DNA of 64,000 nucleotides from Bdellovibrio sp. ZAP7 (GCF_006874645.1 NZ_CP030082.1:3844001-3908000); one strand, 5' to 3'. Positions 52,365 through 62,081 are shown, counted from the first letter of the stretch. Notes: a model not told the origin generated them from the sequence alone. Translations and numbers: made by a program.

Positions 52365-53582
52365 TTAGCGGAAAAGTTCCGCCGCTGATGCTGCCGCTGA
52401 AGCCAAAGAACTTACATTCGAAGGTGCTTTGTTCGCATCAGGTTTAGCAGGTGCTGCCGCCGCTGGAACTACAGGAGCAACAATCGGTGGAGCTTGAACC
52501 TTCGCTGTCGTTGCAGCCACCGCTGCCTCAGATGCCTGCGCAAGAACCGCTTCCGCTTTCGCCACCGCCTCTGCCGACGGAGCCGCAGCTTCCATCACAG
52601 ATTCAGCCAAGTGCACGTCCAAAGCGCTTTGAACAATGTGTGAATGCGCGTGAGTATTAACACCAACGCCATTCACCGCATTCGTGACCGGGAACAATTG
52701 AATGTTTAATTGGTACACTCTTTCGCCTTTTGATTTCATACGAGCGATCGAGTTGTCTTTGTTCAAACCTTTTCTCATCTGACGAAGTTTGAATTTGATT
52801 TCTTCAAACTCTGATTTCGTCAACGACATCGTCAGCGTTCCGAATTCGCGGTCTGTCGGTTGATCTTGATAAATAGATTCAAGACCCAAGTACATCAATT
52901 GCGATTGCAGCTTACGAACCAACGCCACTGGAATGTCTTCAGGGGACTCAGTCAGGGAGCGAGCTTTTTTGATCTCGCCCGTTTTTTCGTCGCGACGAAG
53001 TTCACCAGATGCGATCAAGGCTGCCAAAGAGTTTTCGATTTCATCTTCAGAAGCTTTGCCACGAAGAAGTGCTTTCAATGAAGCTGTGTCGAATGAAACA
53101 CCTTCTTGATCCACCATCGCGTAAACGATCCAGGCAACCCAGTTCGGAACTTTTTCGAAGGACTTACGATCGATCTCCCCTGTTTTAAGTTTCACACCTA
53201 CACGGTGCTCAGACATTTTTTTCAGGAAGATATTACGATCTGCAGGATCTGTTGCTTGAGTGAAGTTCACCAGCAAACGGAACTCTTCAGTTTGTTCCTT
53301 ATTAAAGCCCAACGCTTTACCAAATTTACCGATCATGTCTTCGGAAAGGTTGCGCTTTCCTTCGATGATCATTTTCAAATAATTTGGTGATTTGATATTC
53401 GCTGCTGCCGAGAAAACTGCGTAGTTATATTGGCGCAAAGAGCCCTTTGAAGCTTTGCGTTTGTACTGATAATAGTCCGCTAAATATTCGCGGTAGTTCA
53501 TGTAATCAGACAATACTGGCGGAACCAGCGAAGTTGTTGAAATTTCTTTGCCTTTGCCGAACTCAGGTTGATTGTGTTGCAT
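52365..53582 (-). CDS. TIGR02147-family protein with Ala/Pro-rich tail
   Basis: This 405-aa protein matches TIGR02147, a family greatly expanded in Bdellovibrio and Fibrobacter: PPVLSDYMNYREYLADYYQY near the N terminus, an HTH-like SPNYLKMIIEGKRNLSEDMI, FEKVPNWVAWIVY and a late EFEEIKFKLRQMRKGLN. It is thought to be regulatory, perhaps DNA-binding; the mechanism is unknown. Residues about 335-405 are an A/P/V/K-rich flexible tail not usual for the family. Monocistronic. Confidence 0.9.
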   Translation of the reverse strand: MQHNQPEFGKGKEISTTSLVPPVLSDYMNYREYLADYYQYKRKASKGSLRQYNYAVFSAAANIKSPNYLKMIIEGKRNLSEDMIGKFGKALGFNKEQTEEFRLLVNFTQATDPADRNIFLKKMSEHRVGVKLKTGEIDRKSFEKVPNWVAWIVYAMVDQEGVSFDTASLKALLRGKASEDEIENSLAALIASGELRRDEKTGEIKKARSLTESPEDIPVALVRKLQSQLMYLGLESIYQDQPTDREFGTLTMSLTKSEFEEIKFKLRQMRKGLNKDNSIARMKSKGERVYQLNIQLFPVTNAVNGVGVNTHAHSHIVQSALDVHLAESVMEAAAPSAEAVAKAEAVLAQASEAAVAATTAKVQAPPIVAPVVPAAAAPAKPDANKAPSNVSSLASAAASAAELFR

Positions 53583-53677
53583 AGAAATCGCTCCTTTGCG
53601 CCTAAATAGTTGAACGCAGTTGGAGCTTCAAAACAAGGGGATTCCATTTATCTCACCCGATGTTTTCGCGCGGCATA

Positions 53678-53711
53678 AAAAAGGGGCTTTCCTTTTTAGG
53701 AAAACCCCTTG
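53678..53711 (-). terminator. terminator of the proline-rich gene
   Basis: On the minus strand AAGGGGTTTTCC / GGAAAGCCCCTT with a 6-base loop and T-run, between the proline-rich gene and the TIGR02147 gene. Confidence 0.85.
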
Positions 53712-53738
53712 ATAGAGAACAAATTTTTCCGAAACCAA

Positions 53739-54785
53739 TTAACGCGGGCGCGGTCTTGGTGGAGGTGGTGGTTGTGGACCATCACATTTTTCAAGCCACA
53801 AAGTGACATTGCGAATATCCAACTGCCCCTGACTGTAGAAAACCAAACTTTCAGCGTTCTGACCAATCACCGCGTTATGTGGATTGATTGTATAGCTTTG
53901 ATTCCAAGGACCTACTTGTACACGTTGTGTTTGGAACACGCCGTTGATTGAGAAATCCAAGAAGGAAACATTCTGCAAAGAGTTCGCTTCAAATTGCACC
54001 GCTACCAAACGATAACCGCGATATTGTTGCCAGTTAAAGTATGGATTCAAATCCAAGCGATCGTTTCCGATCATGCGACGATTGATTCCCAAATTTACTG
54101 GGAAACCTTGGCCGGGCTGTTGCGGCCCCCCGTTGCCTGGGCAACTGATGTTAACAGCGATGGTTGCGATATCTGACATCCCACGAACTTCAACTTCCAT
54201 CAGACGAACACCATTTCCAATCACAGCTGGGAAACGAGGAACGAAGCTAACGAAACGTTGTGGAGAATTCACCCATTGATCAACTTGACCATTAATGATG
54301 AAACCCATTTGCGTGCGGATATCAGATCCCAAAACTTGCACATCAACCGAAGTCACTGTGCAACCTGCGTAACGTTGATTCACTCCCGCAAGAGCAAACA
54401 AATTAAAGCGTTCATTGAACACGCGACGTTGGATGTAGATTACTTTTTGCTCTGAACCGTAACCACCGTTACCTCCATTGCCTGGATATGGTTGACCAGG
54501 ATATTGCGGAGGTTGCACTGGAGTCGTCGCTGGTGGACGCTCTGGCGCAGGACGCGGAGGAAGTGGACGTGGCGCTGGTTTTGGGCGCGGGCCTTGTTGA
54601 GGAGGCTGCCCTGGGCGATTCGGCTCGCCTGGATAAGGAAGATCGTCATCTGGAAGAGGAAGTGGTTTATCGTAGCCACCATTTCTTGGGCCTTGATGTT
54701 GTCTTTGTTGCGCTTCAACGACTTGTGGTCCAACCATCATCGTCATAGAAATCGCCAAGAATAAAATCTGCTGTTGTAGAGCCAT
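53739..54785 (-). CDS. secreted protein with proline-rich N-terminal region
   Basis: This 348-aa protein has a Sec signal (MALQQQILFLAISMTMMVGP, then QVVEA). Residues about 27-110 are a Pro/Gly/Gln/Arg-rich unstructured region (repeats of PxPxP and QQGPRP-like units). Residues about 110-330 hold two similar beta-rich units: the segments FALAGVNQRYAGCTVTSVDV and FNWQQYRGYRLVAVQFEANS each introduce a 'V/L-Q-x-x-G' strand set. The tail is PPPPPRPRPR. No family was recognised. Likely an exported surface or periplasmic protein. Confidence 0.75.
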   Translation of the reverse strand: MALQQQILFLAISMTMMVGPQVVEAQQRQHQGPRNGGYDKPLPLPDDDLPYPGEPNRPGQPPQQGPRPKPAPRPLPPRPAPERPPATTPVQPPQYPGQPYPGNGGNGGYGSEQKVIYIQRRVFNERFNLFALAGVNQRYAGCTVTSVDVQVLGSDIRTQMGFIINGQVDQWVNSPQRFVSFVPRFPAVIGNGVRLMEVEVRGMSDIATIAVNISCPGNGGPQQPGQGFPVNLGINRRMIGNDRLDLNPYFNWQQYRGYRLVAVQFEANSLQNVSFLDFSINGVFQTQRVQVGPWNQSYTINPHNAVIGQNAESLVFYSQGQLDIRNVTLWLEKCDGPQPPPPPRPRPR

Positions 54786-54931
54786 TTCGTCCCCCTTTGG
54801 ATCAATTAGAATCTGCGAGAAGGCTATAAAGCAAGCGTTATACCAATTTATTCGGTGTCACTAAGCTCCCAAAATGCTCACTGGTGTTGTGTTTCACATG
54901 TCGATAAGTGTCCGGCAGGCGGATTGGGCAT

Positions 54932-54965
54932 AAAAAAAGGGCCACAGCTTGGAGTCTGTGGCCCT
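54932..54965 (-). terminator. terminator of the lipoprotein gene
   Basis: On the minus strand AGGGCCACAG / CTGTGGCCCT with an 8-base loop is followed by seven Ts. Confidence 0.9.
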
Positions 54966-55004
54966 TGGGCAAACAAAGGGGGATCCTTTATTTGTATTTT
55001 GGGT

Positions 55005-56294
55005 TTATTCAACTGATGGCAAATCGTCGCTGCCACCATCTTCGTAACCGCCACCAGGGTTTTGGTTACCGTTGTCGTTACCTTGATCTTGTTGATCTTG
55101 GTAATCGTTCAAATCGATCACGGGTTTAGATCTTCTCATGAAAGTGATCGCGAATACGTCTTGTTTGTAAGTGCCGTATTTTCTCATTTTAAATACCAAA
55201 CGGATTTGGCCTAAACCGTTGTTCGCAGTCAAACGAGCCTCACCAATCATGTTTTGGTAAGTCAAGTTAGCTTGTCTGCCGATATCGTCATCTTCATTTG
55301 GATCTTTCGCCAAACGCTTCAAAGTCACGTTTGTAGAGTTACCAGATTGCGGAGAAACCAACGGACCCGAGAATGCCAACATTTGGTTTTCAAAAGTTTT
55401 AAGTACAACTGTGAAACCTGCGCGACCGTTAACAACTTCCCATGAACTCATTTTGGAAGATTGAACGCGGTTCGTGCCTGATTTCTTTTCGAATGTGTTA
55501 ACAGCCATGTCTTTGATGAAATCGTATTCTGGATTGCCAGAACCTGGAGACATCTTAAAGAAAAGATCTGCATTCGATTGACGGAATACGATGTCAATGT
55601 GACTTGCAGAACCTGACCAACCCAATTCTACTTTTACCAAAGTAGTTTCGCATTTGCCGTCAAGGTCCAAGCACTGAAGAGTCCCGCGAATTGGCATTGA
55701 ACCCGTTGTTTTAGTTCCATTGCCAGTACGAGCAGAACGAAGTCTTACGATTTCGTTACCGTCTTCAAAAGCAGAATCGCCAACCAAGTTATATACGCGA
55801 GCGAAACCGTTTTCTTGAATATTCAAAGTAACAACCGAAAGACCAGAGATGCTTTCGAATTTCAATTTAGCTTCAGTAACAGAAGCAGAAAGACCCAATT
55901 GATCGCGTTTCAAACCACGCAATACATCCAAAGTGTCATCTGGCGAAGAAGAAGTATAAAGAAGACCTTCTTGAGAAACACCACCGGTCAAACGTTTACC
56001 ATAGGCATTGCTATCAACGTTTGCTGGGTTATTGTTTCCGTATTGCTTACCCATGATCACGCCATCTTTATTGATTTCGTAGTCAGGACCTGAAGATTGA
56101 GCATTCGTTTTGCCCACAGGTGCAGAAGGATTAACATTTGTGCCGGCGCCACCAAGATCTGGAAGATCTTCGACCTGGCCCGTAGATTCAGTTTGTGTTG
56201 GCGGTGGACCGCCCACTGTTTTGTCTTTGTTGCAGGCAGTAAGGCCTAGCGTTGCGAGCAAAGCCGCAGTAATCAGAGTATGTTTGTGCAACAT
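55005..56294 (-). CDS. lipoprotein, function unknown
   Basis: From ATG 56294 (GGAGG 6 bases upstream) the 429-aa product has a lipobox signal (MLHKHTLITAALLATLGLTA, then C21). A Pro/Gly/Thr-rich spacer follows (25-60), then a beta-rich region with one Cys pair (LQCLDLDGKCETT) and an acidic, Gly/Gln/Asp-rich tail (DYQDQQDQGNDNGNQNPGGG). No family was recognised. Monocistronic with a strong terminator; neighbouring to another secreted protein of similar design. Confidence 0.8.
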   Translation of the reverse strand: MLHKHTLITAALLATLGLTACNKDKTVGGPPPTQTESTGQVEDLPDLGGAGTNVNPSAPVGKTNAQSSGPDYEINKDGVIMGKQYGNNNPANVDSNAYGKRLTGGVSQEGLLYTSSSPDDTLDVLRGLKRDQLGLSASVTEAKLKFESISGLSVVTLNIQENGFARVYNLVGDSAFEDGNEIVRLRSARTGNGTKTTGSMPIRGTLQCLDLDGKCETTLVKVELGWSGSASHIDIVFRQSNADLFFKMSPGSGNPEYDFIKDMAVNTFEKKSGTNRVQSSKMSSWEVVNGRAGFTVVLKTFENQMLAFSGPLVSPQSGNSTNVTLKRLAKDPNEDDDIGRQANLTYQNMIGEARLTANNGLGQIRLVFKMRKYGTYKQDVFAITFMRRSKPVIDLNDYQDQQDQGNDNGNQNPGGGYEDGGSDDLPSVE

Positions 56295-56431
56295 TGAAAA
56301 CCTCCAAGTTTTTTCAGTCACGAGTTTTGATAGGACCAGCAATAGCAAGGCCCAGGCCAAGTTTTGTCACTCCTCTATGGGCTTGTATTGCAATAGACAC
56401 GTATCCTATGATGGGTTTGAGAAGGAATTAC

Positions 56432-57121
56432 ATGCCTGTTTATAATTTAAGCTCCCTGATGAATGATTCGAGGCTATTACGACACCACCTCCTAAAGGTG
56501 ACTGTGGGAGGCCTGATTTTAGCGGCAGCCGCTGCATTCTTATTCGATCAAAAGCTTGCTGTGCTGTTTGGGACTCCCTGGGCGCATCAATTCTGGAGAC
56601 CGCTTGCTCGTGAAGTTACGAATATTGGTCTTTCAGAGCACTACTTTATCATCGCTATTGGCTCGTGGATTATTTGTGCTTTTATCGCTCCAAGAATCGA
56701 AAGGCTTAAAAAGTACTCAGCCAAGATCGATTATCTGCGCCGCTGGGGTTTGAACTTGTTGGTAGCTCTTCTGGTTTCTGGTGCACTCACTCACATTATT
56801 AAATTCTGCGTGGGCCGACAACGTCCTCATAAAAGTCCGACTGGTGATCCGTTTGTATTTGATCACTTTACTACTCACTGGCACTGGCATTCATTTTCTT
56901 CTGGTCATTCGCAAGTCATGTTCACGGCAGCGGTTTTGTTCACTCTGGCATTTCCCAAGGGCAAATGGTTGTGGTTAACGATCGCAGTTCTGGCTTGCGC
57001 GACTCGCATTATGATTCAAGACCACTTCTTAAGTGACACAATCTTTGGAGCTTGTGTGGGTTACATGGGATCTTTGCTGGCCCTTAAATGGATGCGCAAA
57101 AGTAAGAACGCGATCGTTTAA
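56432..57121 (+). CDS. PAP2-family membrane phosphatase
   Basis: This 229-aa protein has the three phosphatase motifs: KFCVGRQRP (K-x6-RP), FSSGHS (PSGH-like) and TRIMIQDHFLSD (SR-x5-H-x3-D), with about five or six membrane helices. It likely dephosphorylates lipid phosphates such as undecaprenyl pyrophosphate or phosphatidic acid on the periplasmic side. ATG 56432 follows AAGGA; the frame also opens upstream at 56294. Its end overlaps the convergent metallopeptidase gene by 4 bases. Confidence 0.9.
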   Translation: MPVYNLSSLMNDSRLLRHHLLKVTVGGLILAAAAAFLFDQKLAVLFGTPWAHQFWRPLAREVTNIGLSEHYFIIAIGSWIICAFIAPRIERLKKYSAKIDYLRRWGLNLLVALLVSGALTHIIKFCVGRQRPHKSPTGDPFVFDHFTTHWHWHSFSSGHSQVMFTAAVLFTLAFPKGKWLWLTIAVLACATRIMIQDHFLSDTIFGACVGYMGSLLALKWMRKSKNAIV

Positions 57122-57876
57122 GAACGATCGGATAAAAAGTCTGTCAGGTTTTGTGAAGACTTTAGTGTCTTCACAATTCTTGGATAATCCGGAATGAACT
57201 CTTCCACTACTCCCCAGAATTTTGCGGAGTGATCCATGTGTTTTAAATGGGCAAGCTCATGCACCACCACATAGTCCATCACTTCTTCACTGAATACGAT
57301 CAAACGCCAATTTAGATTTAGGACTTTTCTGGAGGAGCAACTCCCCCAACGAGTTTTCTGCTCGCGGAATTTTAACTGCGACGGATAAAGCTTCATGATG
57401 TTCGCCCAGTGATTCACCTTCTGGGACAAAAGCTTGATCGCTTCACGCTTATAGAACGCTCGGAATTCCGCAATGGCTTTGGGATGATGCTCAAGCGAGG
57501 TGTTCGCTTCCCACTGGGCTTTCGGAATATGTAAGAACAATTGCTCATCACTGACCGAAACAAAAGACTTCTTACCCAGAGTGATCACGACTTTAAGTTC
57601 ACGCTCTACACCTAGGAACGGAAACCTTTCCCCGGCTTTGATGGTTTTCCTAGGATAAAGCTCGGCCATGGCCTCGAACTTGATAAAATTCTTTTCAATC
57701 CATTCGCGCTTTGCGGCCAGGAAATCGAGTACGGTCTTTTGCGAGGTGATTTTGTTAGTCACCACTTTGATGGGACGATTGGGATAGAGATAAATCGATA
57801 AAGACCTGCGAAAAGGCTTACGGTGAAGCTCCACCGCCCAGTTAGCAAAATCAAAAAGTTCAATCGACCCACTCAT
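57118..57876 (-). CDS. YgjP-type (SprT-like/DUF45) metallopeptidase-fold protein
   Basis: This 252-aa protein has the zinc motif VVHELAHLKHMDHSAKFW (HExxH with a third His 10 residues later), preceded by REQKTRWGSCSSRKVLNLNW, the RWGSC signature of the YgjP/DUF45 family. E. coli YgjP was reported as a UTP pyrophosphatase; most homologues are annotated as M48-like peptidases. Probably cytoplasmic. Confidence 0.9.
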   Translation of the reverse strand: MSGSIELFDFANWAVELHRKPFRRSLSIYLYPNRPIKVVTNKITSQKTVLDFLAAKREWIEKNFIKFEAMAELYPRKTIKAGERFPFLGVERELKVVITLGKKSFVSVSDEQLFLHIPKAQWEANTSLEHHPKAIAEFRAFYKREAIKLLSQKVNHWANIMKLYPSQLKFREQKTRWGSCSSRKVLNLNWRLIVFSEEVMDYVVVHELAHLKHMDHSAKFWGVVEEFIPDYPRIVKTLKSSQNLTDFLSDRS

Positions 57877-57923
57877 AGGAAAGGAGAATGACTTAAGCCA
57901 AGAAAAGTGGCAATCTAAATCCC

Positions 57924-58904
57924 ATGGATAATAACTCTTCGTTTTATAATTTGGATCCCGATAAAGTTCTGCAGGCTGCAGAGAACGCCGGATTTTATCC
58001 GACTGGCGAATTTGCGCAGCTGAACTCCTATGAAAACCGCGTGTTTGATATCAAACTCGAGGAACCGGTCGAGCCCAACTCACAAAGCAAGAATGTTATT
58101 GCCAAGTTCTATCGCCCGAATCGCTGGAGTAAAGAAGCGATCTTGGAAGAGCACGAATTTTTGTTGTCGCTAAGAAATGAAGGCATCCCTGCTGTCGCTC
58201 CACTTTTTCAAGGACATGATTCCACGGTTTCTGAAGTGGATGGAATGTATGTTGCATTTTTTCCGAAAGTTCTAGGTCGCATGCCACAAGAATTTTTGGG
58301 AGATGATTATCGCAAAGTCGGAAGACTGATGGCGCAGGTTCATAATGTAGGCGCACGCAAGAAAGCTCCACATCGCCCTGTCCTGGATACAAGTTACTAT
58401 GGTGGTTGGGAAACATTGGACAACTTGCAAGACTGGGTCACACCAGAACTGCGCGGTCGCTACAATGCCGCGGCTGAAGACATTTTGTATGCGATCGATG
58501 ATAACTTTGATCCGTCTGAATTCATTCGCATCCATGGCGACTGTCACAAAGGAAATTTACTTAACAACGGAACACAATTTTTCCTGGTCGACTTTGATGA
58601 TTTCGTAAACGGACCTGTGGTTCAGGATTTCTGGATGTTGCTATCTGGAGATCAGGAAACATTCGGCGAAGAAAAAGATTTAATTATTTCCGGCTATGAA
58701 GAACTGCGTGAGTTTCCGGATCATCAGTGGTCATGGATTCCCATGCTGCGTGGACTGCGCATTATTTCTTATGCAGGATGGATTGCGAAACGCTGGATAG
58801 ATCCAAGTTTCCCAAGAATTTTTCCGGAATTTAATACTTACAGATATTGGGCAGAAGAAGTGGAAGCGCTGGAGAAAATCGCGTGGTCCATCAATCCATC
58901 TTAA
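57924..58904 (+). CDS. srkA: stress-response Ser/Thr kinase, SrkA (YihE)-like
   Basis: This 326-aa protein has the aminoglycoside-phosphotransferase-like kinase fold of E. coli SrkA/YihE: FAQLNSYENRVFDIKLE (ATP loop), NVIAKFYRPNRWSKEAILEE, the catalytic loop IRIHGDCHKGNLL and the metal-binding FLVDFDDFVNGP. SrkA counteracts envelope- and ROS-triggered programmed death in E. coli. Divergent from the YgjP gene, with a 47-base gap. Confidence 0.93.
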   Translation: MDNNSSFYNLDPDKVLQAAENAGFYPTGEFAQLNSYENRVFDIKLEEPVEPNSQSKNVIAKFYRPNRWSKEAILEEHEFLLSLRNEGIPAVAPLFQGHDSTVSEVDGMYVAFFPKVLGRMPQEFLGDDYRKVGRLMAQVHNVGARKKAPHRPVLDTSYYGGWETLDNLQDWVTPELRGRYNAAAEDILYAIDDNFDPSEFIRIHGDCHKGNLLNNGTQFFLVDFDDFVNGPVVQDFWMLLSGDQETFGEEKDLIISGYEELREFPDHQWSWIPMLRGLRIISYAGWIAKRWIDPSFPRIFPEFNTYRYWAEEVEALEKIAWSINPS

Positions 58905-59024
58905 GTGTGAGTTCCAACATGGAACTAGTTTTCCCTCTGAAAATCAGAATTATTTCATAAATATTAGTTTACTTTGCATCGGCCTCTTGAGATATTAGAG
59001 TCACTCTATTGAAAGGAGGCCATC

Positions 59025-59108
59025 ATGCAACTGATGATTAATTCAAAAAATATTCATTCCCATTCTGGGATTACGACCGAGATGGCTTCCGATTGCTTCA
59101 TCTTTTAA
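59025..59108 (+). CDS. possible 27-aa leader peptide
   Basis: AAAGGAGG (59012-59019) precedes ATG 59025; the frame encodes MQLMINSKNIHSHSGITTEM then ASDCFIF and stops at 59106-59108. TTTACT at about 58969 and GATATT 17 bases further on may be its promoter. The strong ribosome-binding site argues for translation; a role as leader or small regulator is unknown. Confidence 0.35.
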   Translation: MQLMINSKNIHSHSGITTEMASDCFIF

Positions 59109-59275
59109 GGTAACTATCTCGATTCTCATTCTCACTAAATTTTAAAAATCTTGCGTGCGCTGACTTAGTCATCGTTCTGCAAACTTATATTTTTTCACAA
59201 CAAACTCTCGTCAGAGCTTTGGTCCGCGGCCTTTGGATCTGCGCTTTGGCGAGCATTATCCACACAGGAGGAATT

Positions 59276-59575
59276 ATGAACGCGTTATTGCGTAAACAAG
59301 CGGTATGGAAATACCGGAACCAGCGAGTCTTATTGAGGCTCGTGGATTCTTCTGCGGATGTGTATGTTGAAAGCGTAGTAAAGGCCGGTCATGTAATGAG
59401 CTTCCTCCTGTATTTGGTGTATCGAACACCTGGATTTATGCTCGCCATTTTCGAATGGATTTTACAGGGACCGGAACTAAAACGACGCGTTCAACCTTAT
59501 GCTCAAGCAGAAGTTGTTCAACCGAATCTTCAAGCACTTGAAGCACGGTTAAAATATCAAATCTATATCCGATAA
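59276..59575 (+). CDS. small protein with one hydrophobic segment, function unknown
   Basis: The 99-aa product from ATG 59276 (CAGGAGGAATT upstream) is basic, with a central hydrophobic stretch near residues 40-64 (VMSFLLYLVYRTPGFMLAIF) and a helical tail. No family was recognised. Followed directly by a terminator, so likely monocistronic or co-transcribed with the 27-aa peptide. Confidence 0.65.
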   Translation: MNALLRKQAVWKYRNQRVLLRLVDSSADVYVESVVKAGHVMSFLLYLVYRTPGFMLAIFEWILQGPELKRRVQPYAQAEVVQPNLQALEARLKYQIYIR

Positions 59576-59581
59576 TTTTAC

Positions 59582-59607
59582 AGGAGGGTTTATTGCCCTC
59601 CTTTTTT
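59582..59607 (+). terminator. rho-independent terminator
   Basis: The stem AGGAGGG / CCCTCCT with a 7-base loop runs into six Ts. Confidence 0.9.
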
Positions 59608-59672
59608 ATTGACGGACTATCCTTGGGTCGGGAAAGCTTTTAAGGAAAGCAAATTTGACCAAGGATGGATTT

Positions 59673-60158
59673 ATGAAATTACTGATTTCTGTATTGTTAC
59701 TAGGTTTGATGGTTACAGCTTGTAAGCCAGTTGAAGATCTTGATGCTGATAAAACTCCAGACAAAATCATCAACGAAACGGATTACAGCAAATGCGGTGA
59801 CAGCACAGGTGCTAAAAACATTATCGGCAACTGGTACTACCAACAAGGAATCGGTAACACTAAGTTCGTAAAATCTTATTCGATCTCTCGCGAATATATC
59901 CGCATCACTAACACTTGCACATTCGATGGCGTTCCGGTGAATGCATCTGCAACTTCAAGAATTGTTTTGAGTATGAACTCCATCAGCATGTTGGATAGCG
60001 CACTGAACGAAAATGTTTTGCAACGCGAGGGTTACAAACTGACTTGCCAAGCTCGCGTTGAGCCGGTGGATTTCCATTTCAGCTTTAAAGGAAACTGCCT
60101 GGTTATGACGTCAGTTGACGGCAAAAGCTCTCTGGCCTTGCTTCCTGCAGCAAATTAG
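59673..60158 (+). CDS. small lipoprotein, lipocalin-like pattern
   Basis: The 161-aa product has a lipobox signal (MKLLISVLLLGLMVTAC, lipidated C17). The mature part begins with a short acidic spacer and continues with IIGNWYYQQGIGNTKFVKSY, SISREYIRITNTCTF and FKGNCLVMTS, a 'GNW' start followed by alternating strands and a possible disulphide, which could be a small beta-barrel. The family assignment is uncertain. Confidence 0.75.
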   Translation: MKLLISVLLLGLMVTACKPVEDLDADKTPDKIINETDYSKCGDSTGAKNIIGNWYYQQGIGNTKFVKSYSISREYIRITNTCTFDGVPVNASATSRIVLSMNSISMLDSALNENVLQREGYKLTCQARVEPVDFHFSFKGNCLVMTSVDGKSSLALLPAAN

Positions 60159-60170
60159 TTTTCATCACAG

Positions 60171-60199
60171 AGCCCCTGAAGAGATTCCGGGGCTTTTTT
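60171..60199 (+). terminator. rho-independent terminator
   Basis: The stem AGCCCC / GGGGCT with a 12-base loop is followed by five further Ts. Confidence 0.8.
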
Positions 60200-60308
60200 G
60201 CGTCCAAATCCCCACCTGCCGCGAAGCATAACGCACTCTATCCTTTGTCATGAGGTCCGCCCCTGATCTATATTCCTAGGGCTTATTAACCTTCCACAAG
60301 GACAACTC

Positions 60309-61538
60309 ATGAAAAAAATCAAAGTTGCAAATCCCGTTGTTGAACTCGACGGCGATGAAATGACTCGTATCATCTGGAAATTCATCAAAGAAAAATTGAT
60401 CCTTCCTTACCTAGACATCGACATCAAGTATTTCGATTTGGGCATGGAACATCGTGATGCTACTAACGACCAAGTAACTGTTGATTCTGCTGAAGCGATC
60501 AAAAAGTACAACGTTGGTATCAAATGCGCGACGATCACTCCAGACGAAGCGCGCGTTAAAGAATTCAACTTGAAACAAATGTGGAAATCACCAAACGGCA
60601 CTATCCGTAACATCTTGGACGGTACTGTTTTCCGTGAACCAATCATCTGCAAAAACGTTCCTCGTTTGGTTCCTAACTGGACAGCACCAATCTGTATCGG
60701 CCGTCACGCATTCGGTGACCAATACCGCGCAACAGATTTCGTGACTAAAGGTAAAGGTAAATTGACTGTGACTTTCCAACCTGAAAACGGTGGCGAAACT
60801 ATCACTCACGAAGTTTACAACTTTAAAGGCGATGGCGTTGCATTGACTATGTACAACACTGATGAGTCTATCAAAGGTTTTGCACACTCTTGCTTCAACC
60901 AAGCTTTGTCTAAAAAATGGCCTTTGTACCTTTCAACGAAAAATACAATCTTGAAAAAGTACGATGGTCGTTTCAAAGACATCTTTGAAGAAATCTACCA
61001 AAAAGAATTCAAAGCTAAATTTGAAGCTGCTGGCATCACTTACGAACACCGTTTGATCGATGATATGGTTGCTTCTGCATTGAAATGGAATGGTAACTTC
61101 GTATGGGCTTGTAAGAACTACGATGGCGACGTTCAATCAGATACAGTTGCACAAGGTTTCGGTTCTTTGGGCTTGATGACTTCAGTTCTTGTAACTCCAG
61201 ATGGTAAAACAATGGAAGCAGAAGCTGCGCACGGAACAGTGACTCGTCACTACCGTCAACATCAACAAGGTAAACCAACGTCAACAAATCCAATCGCTTC
61301 TATCTTTGCTTGGACTCGTGGTCTTGAGCACCGTGGTAACTTGGATTCAAATCCTGAACTAGTTAAGTTCGCTCAAACTTTGGAAAAAGTTTGCGTAGAA
61401 ACTGTTGAAGCTGGTTTCATGACTAAAGACCTTGCGGTTTGCATCTACGGCGATAAAGTTCCTGCTGATAAATACATGAACACTGAGCCGTTCTTGAACA
61501 AACTTGATGAGAACTTGAAAAAAGCTCTTTCAATGTAG
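60309..61538 (+). CDS. icd: NADP-dependent isocitrate dehydrogenase, eukaryotic-type
   Basis: This 409-aa enzyme is of the homodimeric type II (eukaryote-like) NADP-IDH group rather than the E. coli type: [13 protein letters not shown] at the N terminus, [19 protein letters not shown] (substrate loop), [31 protein letters not shown] and [20 protein letters not shown] then TVTRHYRQ. It oxidises isocitrate to 2-oxoglutarate in the TCA cycle. Heavily biased codons mark it as highly expressed. AAGGA lies 7 bases before the start. Monocistronic. Confidence 0.96.
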   Translation: MKKIKVANPVVELDGDEMTRIIWKFIKEKLILPYLDIDIKYFDLGMEHRDATNDQVTVDSAEAIKKYNVGIKCATITPDEARVKEFNLKQMWKSPNGTIRNILDGTVFREPIICKNVPRLVPNWTAPICIGRHAFGDQYRATDFVTKGKGKLTVTFQPENGGETITHEVYNFKGDGVALTMYNTDESIKGFAHSCFNQALSKKWPLYLSTKNTILKKYDGRFKDIFEEIYQKEFKAKFEAAGITYEHRLIDDMVASALKWNGNFVWACKNYDGDVQSDTVAQGFGSLGLMTSVLVTPDGKTMEAEAAHGTVTRHYRQHQQGKPTSTNPIASIFAWTRGLEHRGNLDSNPELVKFAQTLEKVCVETVEAGFMTKDLAVCIYGDKVPADKYMNTEPFLNKLDENLKKALSM

Positions 61539-61562
61539 TTCGAATTTTATAATTTAAAATTC

Positions 61563-61597
61563 AAAAAGCCCTGGGGAAACCCGGGGCTTTTTTTTGG
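61563..61597 (+). terminator. terminator of icd
   Basis: AAGCCCTGGG pairs with CCCGGGGCTT (one T-G wobble) and is followed by eight or nine Ts. Confidence 0.9.
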
Positions 61598-61652
61598 GTA
61601 ACAGTTCCCTTTTCGGAATGCGGCGCATACAGAAACAGGACCTGGCGTCTTT

Positions 61653-62081
61653 TTAGAAAGTGATCTTGATGGCTTCGCTCGATTTTTTTGCTGGGCCGTG
61701 GAAAACGGCCTCGATGTTGTTGCCGTCAGGATCAATCACGAAGGCGCCATAATAGCCTGGATGGTAGGGGCGCTCGCCTGGCTTGCCGTTGTCTTTTCCG
61801 CCTGACTTCATCGCCACCTCATGGAACTTATCGACCATAGCACGATCCTTAGCTTGAAACGCCAAATGAACACGGCCTGTGAGTGCACCATTCGCCGCTT
61901 TGCTTTCCTTGGATGAAATAAATAGCTCGTCTACCCAAAAAAAGTCCGGTCCCTGTCCACCAATCGGGATTTGTAAGGTTTCAAAGATCGGCAAATAGAA
62001 TTTTTTTGAGGATTCAAGATCTTTCACCACCAACTGAATGTGATCAATCAAACGTCCGCGATATAATTCATTTGTTTCCAC
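61653..62081 (-). CDS. VOC-family (glyoxalase-like) protein
   Basis: This 142-aa protein has the VOC pattern: IDHIQLVVKDLESSKKFYLP with the first metal His, a central VDELFISSKE, RVHLAFQAKDRAMVDKFHEV with the second His, and GYYGAFVIDPDGNNIEAVFH with the final Glu. It probably acts on a small thiol adduct or dioxygenase-type substrate; the specific activity is unknown. Divergent from the solute-binding-like gene. Confidence 0.9.
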   Translation of the reverse strand: METNELYRGRLIDHIQLVVKDLESSKKFYLPIFETLQIPIGGQGPDFFWVDELFISSKESKAANGALTGRVHLAFQAKDRAMVDKFHEVAMKSGGKDNGKPGERPYHPGYYGAFVIDPDGNNIEAVFHGPAKKSSEAIKITF

